A DNA stretch of 64,000 nucleotides, from the NCBI GenBank assembly GCA_045114175.1, contig JBGUJZ010000006.1:62001-126000 (forward strand), written 5' to 3'. The position numbers and the translations under genes were made by a program. Source of the stretch: Cacconaster sp045114175. GTDB lineage: Bacteria > Bacteroidota > Bacteroidia > Bacteroidales > UBA932. The notes below the pieces were generated by a model, which saw only the letters and a list, made by a program, of their open reading frames with translations, was not told the origin of the DNA and made no database searches. Below, in pieces: positions 25,388-34,142 of this stretch (its first letter is position 1; every line of letters begins with the position of its first letter).

Positions 25388-26893
25388 ATGAAAAAGATAT
25401 TATTCAGTCTTTGCTCTCTGGCAATGATTTTCGTGTCGGCCTGCAACCTTGATCTTGCACCGACCAGCTCCATCTCCACGTCGGAAGCCCTCCGTTCGAT
25501 GGACGACGCGCAGAAGCTTCGCCGGGATATCTACATCACGATGCGGAGCAGCCTGACCTCCGGCGCCCCGGTTTACCTGCTGGAACTGATGGCAGACTCC
25601 TTCCACGGCTCCATCACCTACGGTAACCGCAACGGTGAATACTACAAATGGGAAATGCGTTCCACCTTCGGTAACGTAGAGTCCCTCTGGGAGAGCGCTT
25701 ACTACCTGGTGATGCTCGCCAACTTCCTAGAGGAGGGCATCCCCGCGCTGAAGGAAACCGCTACCACCACCGAGAAGGCACAGTATGATGTGATTCTGGG
25801 TGAGTGCGCGTTTGCCAAGGCTTATTCGATGTTCAAGCTGACCCAGCTCTTCTGCAAGAATTACTCTGCCGCTACGGCAACCGACTTCGGTTTGATGCTG
25901 TCCGACAAGACCTTCACCACGCCGAGTGAGCAGGCCACCTATCCCGGCCGCAGCACGCTGGCTCAGACCTATGAGTATATCGAAACCAACCTGACCAAGG
26001 CAGAAACCCTGCTGGCAGGCGTAACCGGTTCGGAAGGTGCGATCTACATCACGATCGACGCCGTGAAGGCCCTGGAGGCCCGCGTTGCCCTGACCAAGGG
26101 TGAATACGCAAAGGCAGCCGGCCTGGCAGCCGCTCTGGTGGATGCCGGCAACTATCCGCTGATTGACAATCAGGCAGATATGACGGCCCTCTGGACCAAC
26201 GACAGCGGCAAGGAGTGCATCACCCAGTTCTGGGCAAGCATTCTCTCCACGGGTAACACCAACGACTATGGTTACATCCAGTTCACCGGCGGTGTTTACG
26301 CTCCGAACTACATTCCGGAGAAGTGGATCATCGACGCATACGATGCAACCGACCTCCGTTTCACCACCTGGTTCCGCAACACCCCGGTCAACCTGGGTAA
26401 CTTCTCCGGCACGGTTTATCTGTGCTTCAAGTTCCCCGGCAACCCGGAGCTGATGTCTTCTACCGGTGCTTCCACCTATATGCAGAAGGTGAAACCGTTC
26501 CGTATTGCGGAGCAGTATCTGATTGCTGCTGAGGGTTATGCAATGGATAACCAGCCCGTGCTGGCGAACCAGTACCTGAATGCACTGCGCGCAAAACGCA
26601 TCCCGGGTTATTCGGCAATAAGCTACTCCGGTGACGAATTGATGAACCAGATCAAGAAGGAGCGCGCACGTGAGTTCTTCGGCGAAGGTTTCCGTTTCAC
26701 GGACCTCAAGCGCTGGAACCAGGGTATGACGCGTAGCGAGGCGCAGGACAAGAACCTGGTGATCGATGCGAACAGTACCTATACGGAACTTCTCTCCCGC
26801 GAAGCCGGCCATCCGTTCTTCGTATGGCCTATCCCGCAGGCTGAGATTGATGCCAACCCGCAGATTCGAGGCCAACAGAATCCCGGTTATTAA
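25388..26893 (+). CDS. SusD/RagB-family nutrient-binding lipoprotein
   Basis: A protein of 501 residues with a lipoprotein signal (FVSAC, Cys19) and the helical TPR-like SusD fold: WESAYYLVMLANFLEEG, ILGECAFAKAYSMFKLTQLF, ALEARVALTKGEYAKAAGLAAALV and the C-terminal IKKERAREFFGEGFRFTDLKRW, which is highly characteristic. It forms the surface lid of the preceding SusC-like channel. The ligand specificity cannot be read. The next gene starts 18 nt downstream and is very likely part of the same operon. Confidence 0.95.
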   Translation: MKKILFSLCSLAMIFVSACNLDLAPTSSISTSEALRSMDDAQKLRRDIYITMRSSLTSGAPVYLLELMADSFHGSITYGNRNGEYYKWEMRSTFGNVESLWESAYYLVMLANFLEEGIPALKETATTTEKAQYDVILGECAFAKAYSMFKLTQLFCKNYSAATATDFGLMLSDKTFTTPSEQATYPGRSTLAQTYEYIETNLTKAETLLAGVTGSEGAIYITIDAVKALEARVALTKGEYAKAAGLAAALVDAGNYPLIDNQADMTALWTNDSGKECITQFWASILSTGNTNDYGYIQFTGGVYAPNYIPEKWIIDAYDATDLRFTTWFRNTPVNLGNFSGTVYLCFKFPGNPELMSSTGASTYMQKVKPFRIAEQYLIAAEGYAMDNQPVLANQYLNALRAKRIPGYSAISYSGDELMNQIKKERAREFFGEGFRFTDLKRWNQGMTRSEAQDKNLVIDANSTYTELLSREAGHPFFVWPIPQAEIDANPQIRGQQNPGY

Positions 26894-26911
26894 CAGAAAA
26901 AACAGATCGAT

Positions 26912-28324
26912 ATGAAAAAGATACTTTCAACGATATCCGTTTTGATGCTCGCTCTGTTCGCATTTAATGCCTGCGAACAGCCTACCTTCATCTATGAGCC
27001 GGAGAACGAGTGTCTGACCTTCAGCGCCAACAGCGGAACCTGGCTCCATTCGGACGATCCGGTTGTGGTGATTTCGGTTGATCTCACGCGCGGCGTGGTG
27101 AATACGGACCTTTCCGTTCCCCTTACGCTGACCGGCGATCCCCTCTTCTCGCTGACGACCGCATCCCCGGTCCACTTTGCAAACGGCGAGGCTACCAAGA
27201 CCATCCAGATCGGATATGACGCTACACAGGCTCAGGCCGGTGAATCCTATACCTTCACCCTTTCGTTCGATGCCGCCAAGGTTTCGCCTGCCGGCTGGAA
27301 CGAATTCAAGGGTACCCTGACCATGCCGGGCGGCAATACCTCCGAATACGAGGATTACGCTACGGTGGAATTCTATCAGGGTAAGGTCAATTCCTGCGTC
27401 CGTCTGGAACAGGAGCTTCACTCCACGCTGCAGGTTTCCAAGCTGGATCCGAACAAGTACCGTATAAAGAATGCGATGAACTCGGGTATGGATCTCGAAT
27501 TCACGATCGATTCCGACGGCCTGATCCACCTGAGCAACGAGACGACCGTGTGTCCGTTCGACAACGAGAACTACATCAAGGTTCCGAGTTCCATCGAGTA
27601 TGAAGGTGAAACCATCACCTTCTGGATCGACCCGACGCCGAAGTACTGCAAGGTTGTCGAGAATATGGGTACCGGAAAGCACTATATGGATATGACTACC
27701 GACGGCGGTACCTCCATCTACTGGTATGTCTGGATGGAAACCGCATCGAAGGGTATCCTGAAGTTCTCCGCCGACGACGACGGCTGGTGGAAGGCCTACT
27801 ACGACGTGGTCAACATGAATCCGAAGCCGGACCCCGACCTCGATTACGACCGTCTGGGCAAGGTGGAGTTCTATCAGGGCAAGATGAACGCCAGCGTGAC
27901 CTCCGAGGCCGTATGGCACTCCTTCCTGATGGTTTCCAAGTACGACCCCAACAGTTATCGCATCAAGAATGCGATGAACTCGGGTATCGACCTGGACTTC
28001 ACAATCGACGCTGAAGGCTTGATCCACCTGAGCAACGAGACCACCGTATGCCCGTACGACAACGAGAATTACATCAAGGTTCCGAGTACGGTTGTTTACG
28101 AAGGCGAACTTGTTACTTTCTGGATTGACCCGACGCCGAAGTACTGCAAGGTTGTCGAGAATATGGGTACCGGTGAGCATTACATGTATATGACGCCGGA
28201 CGGCGGTACCTCCATCTACTGGTATGTCTGGATGGAAACCGCATCGAAGGGTATCCTGAAGTTCTCCCCCGACGACGACGGCTGGTGGAAGATGTACTAC
28301 GACGTAACAGAAGTTTACCTCTAA
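26912..28324 (+). CDS. Surface lipoprotein with two near-identical 150-residue repeats (SusE/F position)
   Basis: A protein of 470 residues: lipobox near FNAC (Cys21), an N-terminal beta-sandwich (about 25-140, resembling the beta domains that open many SusD-associated lipoproteins), then two repeats at about residues 151-299 and 317-466. Each repeat runs VEFYQGK ... RIKNAMNSG ... LIHLSNETTVCP ... TFWIDPTPKYCKVVENMGTG ... SIYWYVWMETASKGILKFS ... DDDGWWK. Long stretches are identical at DNA level as well. Each repeat has two cysteines and many Trp/Tyr, suiting ligand binding. By position it should be the cell-surface accessory binder of the SusC/D system; I do not recognise the repeat family. 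Confidence 0.8.
   Translation: MKKILSTISVLMLALFAFNACEQPTFIYEPENECLTFSANSGTWLHSDDPVVVISVDLTRGVVNTDLSVPLTLTGDPLFSLTTASPVHFANGEATKTIQIGYDATQAQAGESYTFTLSFDAAKVSPAGWNEFKGTLTMPGGNTSEYEDYATVEFYQGKVNSCVRLEQELHSTLQVSKLDPNKYRIKNAMNSGMDLEFTIDSDGLIHLSNETTVCPFDNENYIKVPSSIEYEGETITFWIDPTPKYCKVVENMGTGKHYMDMTTDGGTSIYWYVWMETASKGILKFSADDDGWWKAYYDVVNMNPKPDPDLDYDRLGKVEFYQGKMNASVTSEAVWHSFLMVSKYDPNSYRIKNAMNSGIDLDFTIDAEGLIHLSNETTVCPYDNENYIKVPSTVVYEGELVTFWIDPTPKYCKVVENMGTGEHYMYMTPDGGTSIYWYVWMETASKGILKFSPDDDGWWKMYYDVTEVYL
27362..28309 (+). repeat. Tandem coding duplication (2 x about 450 bp)
   Basis: The segments 27362-27808 and 27860-28309 encode the two repeats of the SusE/F-position lipoprotein. They are joined by a linker of about 17 residues rich in Pro and Asp. 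Nucleotide identity is close to complete over parts such as the region encoding WMETASKGILKFS, pointing to a recent duplication or ongoing gene conversion. Confidence 0.8.
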
Positions 28325-28331
28325 CCTTTTG

Positions 28332-28376
28332 AAAGCGCCGTCCCGGCCGGTAACGGCCGGGTCGGTTCGCTTTTTT
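28332..28376 (+). terminator. Strong intrinsic terminator of the SusC/D operon
   Basis: CCCGGCCG (28342-28349) and CGGCCGGG (28354-28361) form a GC-rich 8-bp stem with a GTAA loop, flanked by an outer AAAGCG/CGCTTT pairing (28332-28337 and 28368-28373) and a run of six T's. Confidence 0.88.
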
Positions 28377-28384
28377 GTCTCACG

Positions 28385-29335
28385 ATGCGGATTCGATCGC
28401 TGTTGATAGGGCTGCTTGCGTCGCTGTTGCTGGTTTCCTGCGGGAAGCCGGACGACGGACCCCGTCACCTGACGCCGGAGGAGATTGAGTATTACAAGTC
28501 GCTGCAGGGGCAGCAGACGGTTGATGTAAGTAAGTATATAGAACTCCGGAAGGGCGACTGTCCGGTCATCCTGACCGTGCCGCACGGCGGAACGCTGCTG
28601 GAATCGTCGCTGACGCAGCGTACCTACGGCAACTGCCCGGACCCGGATTTTGCCACGGACCTGGACTACAACACACGCGAGCTGGCGGAAGAAATAGACA
28701 AAGCCTATTTCTCGCTGACCGGCCACCACCCCTATATGGCCATCGCCATCATCAAACGCAACCACATTGATTTCAACCGGAAAAAGGAGTGGGCTGTGCC
28801 GCGGGGCGATGAGAACCTGGGCAAGATCTACGATGCCTACCACGAATTTGTCGCGCAATCGCGCGCGGAGGTGGCGGCCCTGTATGGCTCCGGCCTGCTG
28901 CTGGACATCCACGGGCAAAGCCATTCCCAGCACATCGAACTGGGCTACCTGCTGACTCCCTCGGTTTTGGACAAGTCCGACGCTACGCTCGATTCCGGCA
29001 ACTACGCTGCCTCCTCCAGCATCCCTCATCTGGCGCGCAGCAACAAGGGCGGCCTGAGCTTCTCGCAGGTGCTGCGGGGCACCGACTCTTTCGGCGGATT
29101 CCTCTACCGGAACGGGCTGGAATGCGTCCCGCGTCCCGGCTATCTCTCGCCCGGCAGCAACCCCTATTTCTACGGCGGTTACACCACCCGCACCTACGGT
29201 TCCTATAACGGCGGCACGGTGGACGCCATCCAGTGCGAGTTCCGCTACTCCTATCGCGACACCCAGTCGGAACGGCTCCGCGCCGCGGCCGCTTTTGCCA
29301 AATCCATTTCAGAATTTCTAGCCAAGCACAAATAG
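28385..29335 (+). CDS. N-formylglutamate amidohydrolase-like lipoprotein
   Basis: A protein of 316 residues with a lipoprotein signal (LLVSC, Cys19). The body fits the N-formylglutamate amidohydrolase superfamily, zinc hydrolases related to carboxypeptidases: CPVILTVPHGG near residue 60, DLDYNTRELAEEI, AIIKRNHIDFNR, and LLLDIHGQSHSQHIELGY where the DxHG motif carries a metal ligand. HutG-type enzymes are cytoplasmic; this one is predicted to be exported and membrane-anchored, so its substrate is probably different (peptide or cell-wall amide). It begins directly behind the terminator of the SusC/D operon, so shared expression is not expected. Confidence 0.78.
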   Translation: MRIRSLLIGLLASLLLVSCGKPDDGPRHLTPEEIEYYKSLQGQQTVDVSKYIELRKGDCPVILTVPHGGTLLESSLTQRTYGNCPDPDFATDLDYNTRELAEEIDKAYFSLTGHHPYMAIAIIKRNHIDFNRKKEWAVPRGDENLGKIYDAYHEFVAQSRAEVAALYGSGLLLDIHGQSHSQHIELGYLLTPSVLDKSDATLDSGNYAASSSIPHLARSNKGGLSFSQVLRGTDSFGGFLYRNGLECVPRPGYLSPGSNPYFYGGYTTRTYGSYNGGTVDAIQCEFRYSYRDTQSERLRAAAAFAKSISEFLAKHK

Positions 29336-29342
29336 TTTTTGC

Positions 29343-29350
29343 TACCTTTG
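29343..29350 (+). promoter_or_regulatory. -7 promoter box (TACCTTTG)
   Basis: Exact TAnnTTTG match just after the stop of the preceding gene and 30-40 nt before the possible starts of the EEP-family gene. Confidence 0.55.
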
Positions 29351-29389
29351 CCATAGACATACTTTATAGTGGAGGTAGCTATGTGCAGA

Positions 29390-30289
29390 ATGAAATTTCT
29401 GGTGCTCGGGGCCACCTTTCTGGTGAGCTCCGTTTTTATGTTCTGGAATCTTGAGAACAGCTTTGACCCGTATGACGATCCGCTTACCCGGGATGAAGAG
29501 TTTACGCCCGGCGGCGCGCGCCACTGGACGTGGAAGAAGCTGGAGAGAAAGCTGACAGGGGTGGCCAAAGTGCTGTTGGCGGCCCGGGATTCCTATGGCG
29601 ATTATCCGGCGCTGGTCGGGTTCTGTGAGGTTGAGAACGCCACCGTGGTCCGGCGGCTGGCTTCGCACAAACTGCTGGAAACGCTGGATTACGACTGGGT
29701 TCATCGCGATTCGCCCGACGGGCGCGGGATTGATGTGGCACTGCTTTTCCGCCGGGAGAAGTTCCGCCCGCTGGTGGTGCGCGCCGTGCCGGTGCCCACC
29801 GATCCTCCCACCCGGGATATTCTCTATGTGAAAGGGCTTCTGGAGGGCGACACCGTCCACGTCCTGGTGAGCCACTGGCCGTCCAAGCTCGGCGGAGCGG
29901 CGGGGGGCGGGCGGCGGCAAGCCGCCGCCGCGGCGCTTCGCGCCTGCGTCGATTCCATCGACGCCGCCCCGCCGCCCCAGCGCATCATCGTGATGGGCGA
30001 TTTCAACGCTACACCGTCGGAAATAGACTTGGCGATGCCCGGCTTCGAAAACCTGGCGGTCCCGCTGGCCGCCGCCGGCGAAGGCTCCCTCAAATACCGC
30101 GGCACCTGGGAGTTGATTGACCAGTTCTGGGTCCGCGGCGCAACTGCCCGGATGTCCGTCTTCCGGCTGCCGTTCCTGCTGGAGCCGGACACCGGTTACA
30201 CCGGCGACAAACCCCGCCGCACCTTCTCTGGCCCCCACTACAAAGGGGGCCTCAGCGACCATCTTCCGGTCGTGCTGGTCTGGGAATAA
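29390..30289 (+). CDS. Endonuclease/exonuclease/phosphatase (EEP) family hydrolase
   Basis: A protein of about 299 residues with an N-terminal hydrophobic export segment (MKFLVLGATFLVSSVFMFW) and the EEP fold: FWNLENSFDPYDDPLTRDEEF (metal-binding Asn/Glu), ALVGFCEVEN, YDWVHRDSPDGRGIDVALLFRR, LVSHWPSKLGG, IVMGDFNATPSE and a final SDHLPVVLVWE with the catalytic His. Bacteroidetes relatives are usually secreted nucleases or phosphatases; the true substrate is unknown. Starts at GTG 29369 or ATG 29381 are also open; ATG 29390 gives the cleanest signal sequence. An Ala/Gly/Arg-rich stretch after HWPSKLGG reflects very GC-rich local DNA. Confidence 0.85.
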   Translation: MKFLVLGATFLVSSVFMFWNLENSFDPYDDPLTRDEEFTPGGARHWTWKKLERKLTGVAKVLLAARDSYGDYPALVGFCEVENATVVRRLASHKLLETLDYDWVHRDSPDGRGIDVALLFRREKFRPLVVRAVPVPTDPPTRDILYVKGLLEGDTVHVLVSHWPSKLGGAAGGGRRQAAAAALRACVDSIDAAPPPQRIIVMGDFNATPSEIDLAMPGFENLAVPLAAAGEGSLKYRGTWELIDQFWVRGATARMSVFRLPFLLEPDTGYTGDKPRRTFSGPHYKGGLSDHLPVVLVWE

Positions 30290-30294
30290 ATCAT

Positions 30295-30302
30295 TATCTT
30301 TG
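30295..30302 (+). promoter_or_regulatory. -7 promoter box (TATCTTTG) for thyA
   Basis: Exact TAnnTTTG match 19 nt before the thyA ATG. Confidence 0.6.
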
Positions 30303-30321
30303 TAATTGTAAATCTTCCGCT

Positions 30322-31116
30322 ATGAAACAATACCTTGATCTGCTCCGATATATCCGTGAAAACGGCACCTTCAAGGAGGACCGGACGGGAACGGGGACGC
30401 AGAGCGTATTCGGCTACCAGATGCGGTTCAACCTGGCCGACGGATTCCCGCTGCTGACCACCAAAAAGGTCCACCTGAAATCCATCATCTACGAGCTTCT
30501 CTGGTTTATTGCCGGCGACACCAATATCAAGTATCTCAAAGACCACGGTGTCTCCATCTGGGACGAGTGGGCCGATGAAAATGGCGACCTGGGTCCGGTT
30601 TACGGCCACCAGTGGCGCAGTTTCCCGGCGCCGGACGGCGGAAAGGTGGACCAGCTCAAGAATGTGGTGGAGCAGCTCAAGAAGAACCCCGACAGCCGCC
30701 GCCATATTGTTTGCGCATGGAACCCGGGCGAGGTGGACCAGATGGCCCTGCCGCCCTGCCACGCCCTCTTCCAGTTCTATGTGGCGGACAACAAACTCTC
30801 TTGCCAGCTCTACCAGCGCAGCGCCGACGTTTTCCTGGGCGTGCCCTTCAACATTGCCTCCTACGCGCTGCTGACCATGATGATTGCACAGGTCTGCGGC
30901 TATGAGTTGGGCGACTTTGTCCATACCTTCGGCGACGTCCACATCTACAAGAACCATTTCGAGCAGGTCGAGCTTCAGCTCTCCCGCGAGCCGCGCGCCC
31001 TTCCTACGATGCGCCTCAACCCGGAGCGCAAAGATCTGTTTGAATTCCAATACGAAGATTTCACCCTGGAAGGCTATAATCCCTGGCCCGCCATCAAAGC
31101 ACCCGTTGCCGTATGA
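30322..31116 (+). CDS. thyA: Thymidylate synthase ThyA
   Basis: A protein of 264 residues, exactly the E. coli length. It converts dUMP to dTMP with methylenetetrahydrofolate. Seen: FKEDRTGTGTQSVFGYQMRFNL at the N-terminus, the catalytic cysteine Cys146 in MALPPCHALFQFYV, QRSADVFLGVPFNIASYALL, and the dUMP-binding FGDVHIYKNH. The stop overlaps the start of folA (ATGA), which couples synthesis of dTMP with regeneration of tetrahydrofolate. Confidence 0.98.
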   Translation: MKQYLDLLRYIRENGTFKEDRTGTGTQSVFGYQMRFNLADGFPLLTTKKVHLKSIIYELLWFIAGDTNIKYLKDHGVSIWDEWADENGDLGPVYGHQWRSFPAPDGGKVDQLKNVVEQLKKNPDSRRHIVCAWNPGEVDQMALPPCHALFQFYVADNKLSCQLYQRSADVFLGVPFNIASYALLTMMIAQVCGYELGDFVHTFGDVHIYKNHFEQVELQLSREPRALPTMRLNPERKDLFEFQYEDFTLEGYNPWPAIKAPVAV

Positions 31117-31661
31117 AACCCCTCAATATGATTCTCGCCGCCGCTGAAAACAACGCCATCGGGCGCAAGGGCGGCATTCCGTGGCACATTCGCGAAGATT
31201 TTCTCTATTTCAAACGCACCACGCTGGGCCACACCGTCATTATGGGCTACATGACCTGGGTATCGCTGGGCAGCAAGCCGCTTCCGGGCCGCAAGAATTA
31301 TGTGATCAGCATCCCCGAGATGATGGCAGGCAAGGAGCCGGAAAACCCCACCGATCCGGCCAAGACAGGCAAGCCCTGGGCCCCCGGAACCGAGGTTCAG
31401 TTCTTCCCCAGCCTGGAGGCCGCCATCGCTGCCGCGCAAGATGATCCCTTCATCATTGGAGGAGGCTACACCTATCGCCAGGCCCTGCCGATGGCTACGC
31501 GCATCTACCTCACCCGCATCCACACGGTAATCCAGGATGCGGACACTTTCTTCCCGGAACTTCCGGCCGATGAGTGGCGCTGTTCCCGCGTAGGCGAGAT
31601 GCTCCATGACGACGAAACCAACTTTGACTTTGAATTCCTGATTTATGACAGAATCCGATAG
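31113..31661 (+). CDS. folA: Dihydrofolate reductase FolA
   Basis: A protein of 182 residues. The family start MILAAAENNAIGRKGGIPWHIREDFLYFK has the substrate-binding acid (Glu in IRED) and the Trp of the flexible loop. Further on are LPGRKNYVIS, FIIGGGYTYRQAL and a C-terminal beta hairpin. Two points differ from common DHFRs: the NADPH-phosphate-binding Arg of the MGRxT motif is Tyr (VIMGYMTW), and there is a long Pro/Lys-rich loop (about residues 68-92) before EVQFFPSLEAAI. The start overlaps thyA by 4 nt and the end overlaps the transporter gene by 17 nt. Confidence 0.95.
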   Translation: MKPLNMILAAAENNAIGRKGGIPWHIREDFLYFKRTTLGHTVIMGYMTWVSLGSKPLPGRKNYVISIPEMMAGKEPENPTDPAKTGKPWAPGTEVQFFPSLEAAIAAAQDDPFIIGGGYTYRQALPMATRIYLTRIHTVIQDADTFFPELPADEWRCSRVGEMLHDDETNFDFEFLIYDRIR

Positions 31662-32991
31662 AAGCAGCTTTGGGAGCCGGTTCGGCGTGATCGTCGCCAT
31701 GGTGGGCTCCGCGGTGGGATTGGGCAACATCTGGCGTTTTCCCTACATGGTGGGTGAGAACGGCGGTGCCGCCTTCATCCTGGTTTACCTGGTCTTTTCC
31801 TTCCTGATCAGCCTCCCGGTCTTCTGTGCGGAGTTTGTGATTGGCCGCCGCGGCCGCTCCAATGCCGTGGGCGCTTTCCGCAAACTCGCTCCCGGATCCA
31901 AATGGTATATAGGTGGTTTTCTGAGCATTATCGCAGTCTTCCTGATCCTGTCGTTCTATAGCGTAGTCGGCGGATGGGGCATTAAATATCTGGTGGATTC
32001 TGTGGCGATGAAGTTCTCTTCTGGGGCGGCCGGCACCGATTTCGGGGCCGCTTTCGCCACCTTCTCCACGGGCAAGGTCGCGCCGCTCGTCTATATGCTG
32101 ATCTTTGTGCTGGTGACCGCCGCCGTGGTGGTGCTGGGTGTGCAGAAGGGCATCGAGCGCTTCTCCAAATGGATGATGCCGCTGCTCTTTGTGTTGATTC
32201 TGGTGCTGGTGGCGCGATCCGCCTTCCTGCCCGGTGCCGGCGCAGGTTACGGCTATCTCTTCCGCCCCGACTTCTCCAAGATCACCTCAAATACGCTGAT
32301 CGCCGCCCTGGGCCAGTCCTTCTTCTCGATGTCGCTGGGTATGGGTGCCATCATCATCTATGGCTCGTATGTCAAGCGCAGCGACAACATTCTGAGCCAC
32401 TCGCTGATCACGGTTTCGCTCGATACCGTCTTCGCCCTGCTGGCGGCTTGCGCCATTATGCCGGCCGTCTTCTCGTTCGGCGTGCAGCCGAATCAGGGTC
32501 CGGGCCTGGTCTTCGTGACGCTGCCGTATATCTTCACGAATATGCCGCTGGGTAGTGTGGTGGCCATCTTTTTCTTCATCTCGCTGCTGCTCGCGGCCGT
32601 TTCGTCCGCCATCTCGCTGGTTGAGGTGATGGTCAGCTTCCTGATTGAGGAGTGCCGCTGCTCGCGCAAGCTCGCGGTGGGTATTTCGATCGCCACGCAA
32701 GCCCTCTTCGGCACGCTGTGCTCCCTTTCGCTGATGCCCAACAGCCCGCTGAAGGTGGCCGGCCTGACGCTGTTCGATCTCTTCGACAAGATCTCATCGG
32801 ACTACGTTCTGACCATCGGTGCGCTGCTGATCGTGCTCTTTGTAGGTTGGAAACTCAAGAAGTCCGACTTCATGGACGAGATGACCAGCGGCGGTACGAT
32901 TCGCATCCCCAAGTGGCTCGCTCACACCATTTATTGGATCATCAAGGTAGTCGCGCCGCTCGCAATCCTGACCATCCTGATATTCTCATAG
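31645..32991 (+). CDS. SNF-family sodium-dependent transporter
   Basis: A protein of 448 residues of the neurotransmitter:sodium symporter family. The first helix GVIVAMVGSAVGLGNIWRFPYMVGENGGAAFILVY is diagnostic, with the unwound sodium/substrate site. About eleven to twelve hydrophobic segments follow, including GMGAIIIYGSYVKRSDNI (helix 6-7 region). Bacterial members import amino acids such as tryptophan, tyrosine or leucine; the substrate here is unknown. It begins inside the 3' end of folA, so it is very probably translated from the same mRNA, although the functional link to folate metabolism is unclear. Confidence 0.95.
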   Translation: MTESDRSSFGSRFGVIVAMVGSAVGLGNIWRFPYMVGENGGAAFILVYLVFSFLISLPVFCAEFVIGRRGRSNAVGAFRKLAPGSKWYIGGFLSIIAVFLILSFYSVVGGWGIKYLVDSVAMKFSSGAAGTDFGAAFATFSTGKVAPLVYMLIFVLVTAAVVVLGVQKGIERFSKWMMPLLFVLILVLVARSAFLPGAGAGYGYLFRPDFSKITSNTLIAALGQSFFSMSLGMGAIIIYGSYVKRSDNILSHSLITVSLDTVFALLAACAIMPAVFSFGVQPNQGPGLVFVTLPYIFTNMPLGSVVAIFFFISLLLAAVSSAISLVEVMVSFLIEECRCSRKLAVGISIATQALFGTLCSLSLMPNSPLKVAGLTLFDLFDKISSDYVLTIGALLIVLFVGWKLKKSDFMDEMTSGGTIRIPKWLAHTIYWIIKVVAPLAILTILIFS

Positions 32992-33003
32992 AGAATAAAT
33001 CAC

Positions 33004-33011
33004 TATCTTTG
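33004..33011 (+). promoter_or_regulatory. -7 promoter box (TATCTTTG) for ychF
   Basis: Exact TAnnTTTG match, 26 nt before the ychF ATG. Confidence 0.6.
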
Positions 33012-33037
33012 CAAGTTGCACTTACAAAGATATAATT

Positions 33038-34141
33038 ATGGCATTGCGTTGCGGTATCGTCGGCCTTCCCAATGTGGGTAAATCTACCCTGTTCAACTGT
33101 ATCAGCTCCTCCAAGGCGCAGGCGGCCAATTTCCCTTTCTGCACCATCGAACCAAACATCGGCTCCACCACGGTGCCCGATGAACGGTTGAATGTGCTGA
33201 CCGAGATGTGCCACCCCAAACGCACCATCCCCGCCACGGTGGAAATCGTGGATATCGCGGGGCTGGTGAAGGGTGCGAGCCAGGGTGAAGGCCTCGGCAA
33301 CCAGTTCCTGGCCAACATTCGTGAGACCGACGCCATCCTGCACGTGCTGCGCTGCTTCGACGATCCCAACGTCACCCACGTGGATGGCACCGTGGATCCG
33401 GTACGCGACAAAGAGGTGATCGATACCGAGCTGCAGATCAAAGACTTGGATACCGTCACCAACCGTATTGCCAAGGTGCAGAAGCAGGCCCAGACGGGTG
33501 GCGATAAGCAGGCCCGCAAGGCCCTCGACGTGCTGCTCCGCTACAAGGAGGTGCTCGAGCAGGGCCGCAATGCCCGCGAGGTGAGTTTCGACACGCCCGA
33601 CGAGCGCAAGATCGCGCGCGAGTTCTGCCTGCTCACCGACAAGCCGGTGCTCTATGTCTGCAACGTAGATGAATCCGCAGCCGCCACGGGTAATGCCTAT
33701 GTTGAGGCGGTTCGTAAGGCGGTGGCGGGCGAACAGGCTCAGATTCTGGTGATTTCCGCCAAGATTGAATCCGAGATTGCCGAGCTGGAAGATCCGGATG
33801 AGCGCGCGATGTTCCTGGAGGAGATCGGACTGAAAGAGTCCGGTGTGGTACGGTTGATCCAGGCGGCCTATGCGCTGCTCGGCCTGCGCACCTTCTTCAC
33901 GGCCGGTGCCGATGAGTGCCGCGCGTGGACCATCCACGTGGGCGACAAGGCACCCCAGGCCGCAGGCGTGATCCATACCGATTTCGAGAAGGGATTCATC
34001 CGCGCAGAGGTAATCAAATATGCTGATTTTGTGGAACTTGGTTCCGAAGCGGCTTGCCGTGCTGCCGGCAAACTGGGCAGCGAAGGCAAGGAATATGTGG
34101 TGGAAGACGGCGACATCATGCACTTCCTTTTCAACGTCTGA
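33038..34141 (+). CDS. ychF: Ribosome-binding ATPase YchF (OLA1 family)
   Basis: A protein of 367 residues, matching E. coli YchF (363). The N-terminal G domain has GIVGLPNVGKSTLFN, DIAGLVKGASQGEGLGNQFL and, in place of the G4 NKxD motif, the YchF-typical NVDE in LYVCNVDESAA, which explains ATP preference. The coiled-coil insert follows the G domain start, and a C-terminal TGS-like domain ends YVVEDGDIMHFLFNV. It acts with ribosomes in stress responses. The next gene starts only 1 nt after the stop. Confidence 0.97.
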   Translation: MALRCGIVGLPNVGKSTLFNCISSSKAQAANFPFCTIEPNIGSTTVPDERLNVLTEMCHPKRTIPATVEIVDIAGLVKGASQGEGLGNQFLANIRETDAILHVLRCFDDPNVTHVDGTVDPVRDKEVIDTELQIKDLDTVTNRIAKVQKQAQTGGDKQARKALDVLLRYKEVLEQGRNAREVSFDTPDERKIAREFCLLTDKPVLYVCNVDESAAATGNAYVEAVRKAVAGEQAQILVISAKIESEIAELEDPDERAMFLEEIGLKESGVVRLIQAAYALLGLRTFFTAGADECRAWTIHVGDKAPQAAGVIHTDFEKGFIRAEVIKYADFVELGSEAACRAAGKLGSEGKEYVVEDGDIMHFLFNV

Positions 34142-34142
34142 T

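Noticed and set aside
26927..29029. 700-codon minus-strand frame through the SusE/F-position lipoprotein and the amidohydrolase-like gene
   Set aside because: Shadow of plus-strand genes in GC-rich DNA; it crosses a strong terminator and two unrelated genes and contains no domain.
29869..29990. GGCGG-rich stretch inside the EEP-family gene as an inserted repeat
   Set aside because: It lies in a variable loop of the family after HWPSK, lacks a clear palindrome and matches local GC enrichment; no support for mobility.
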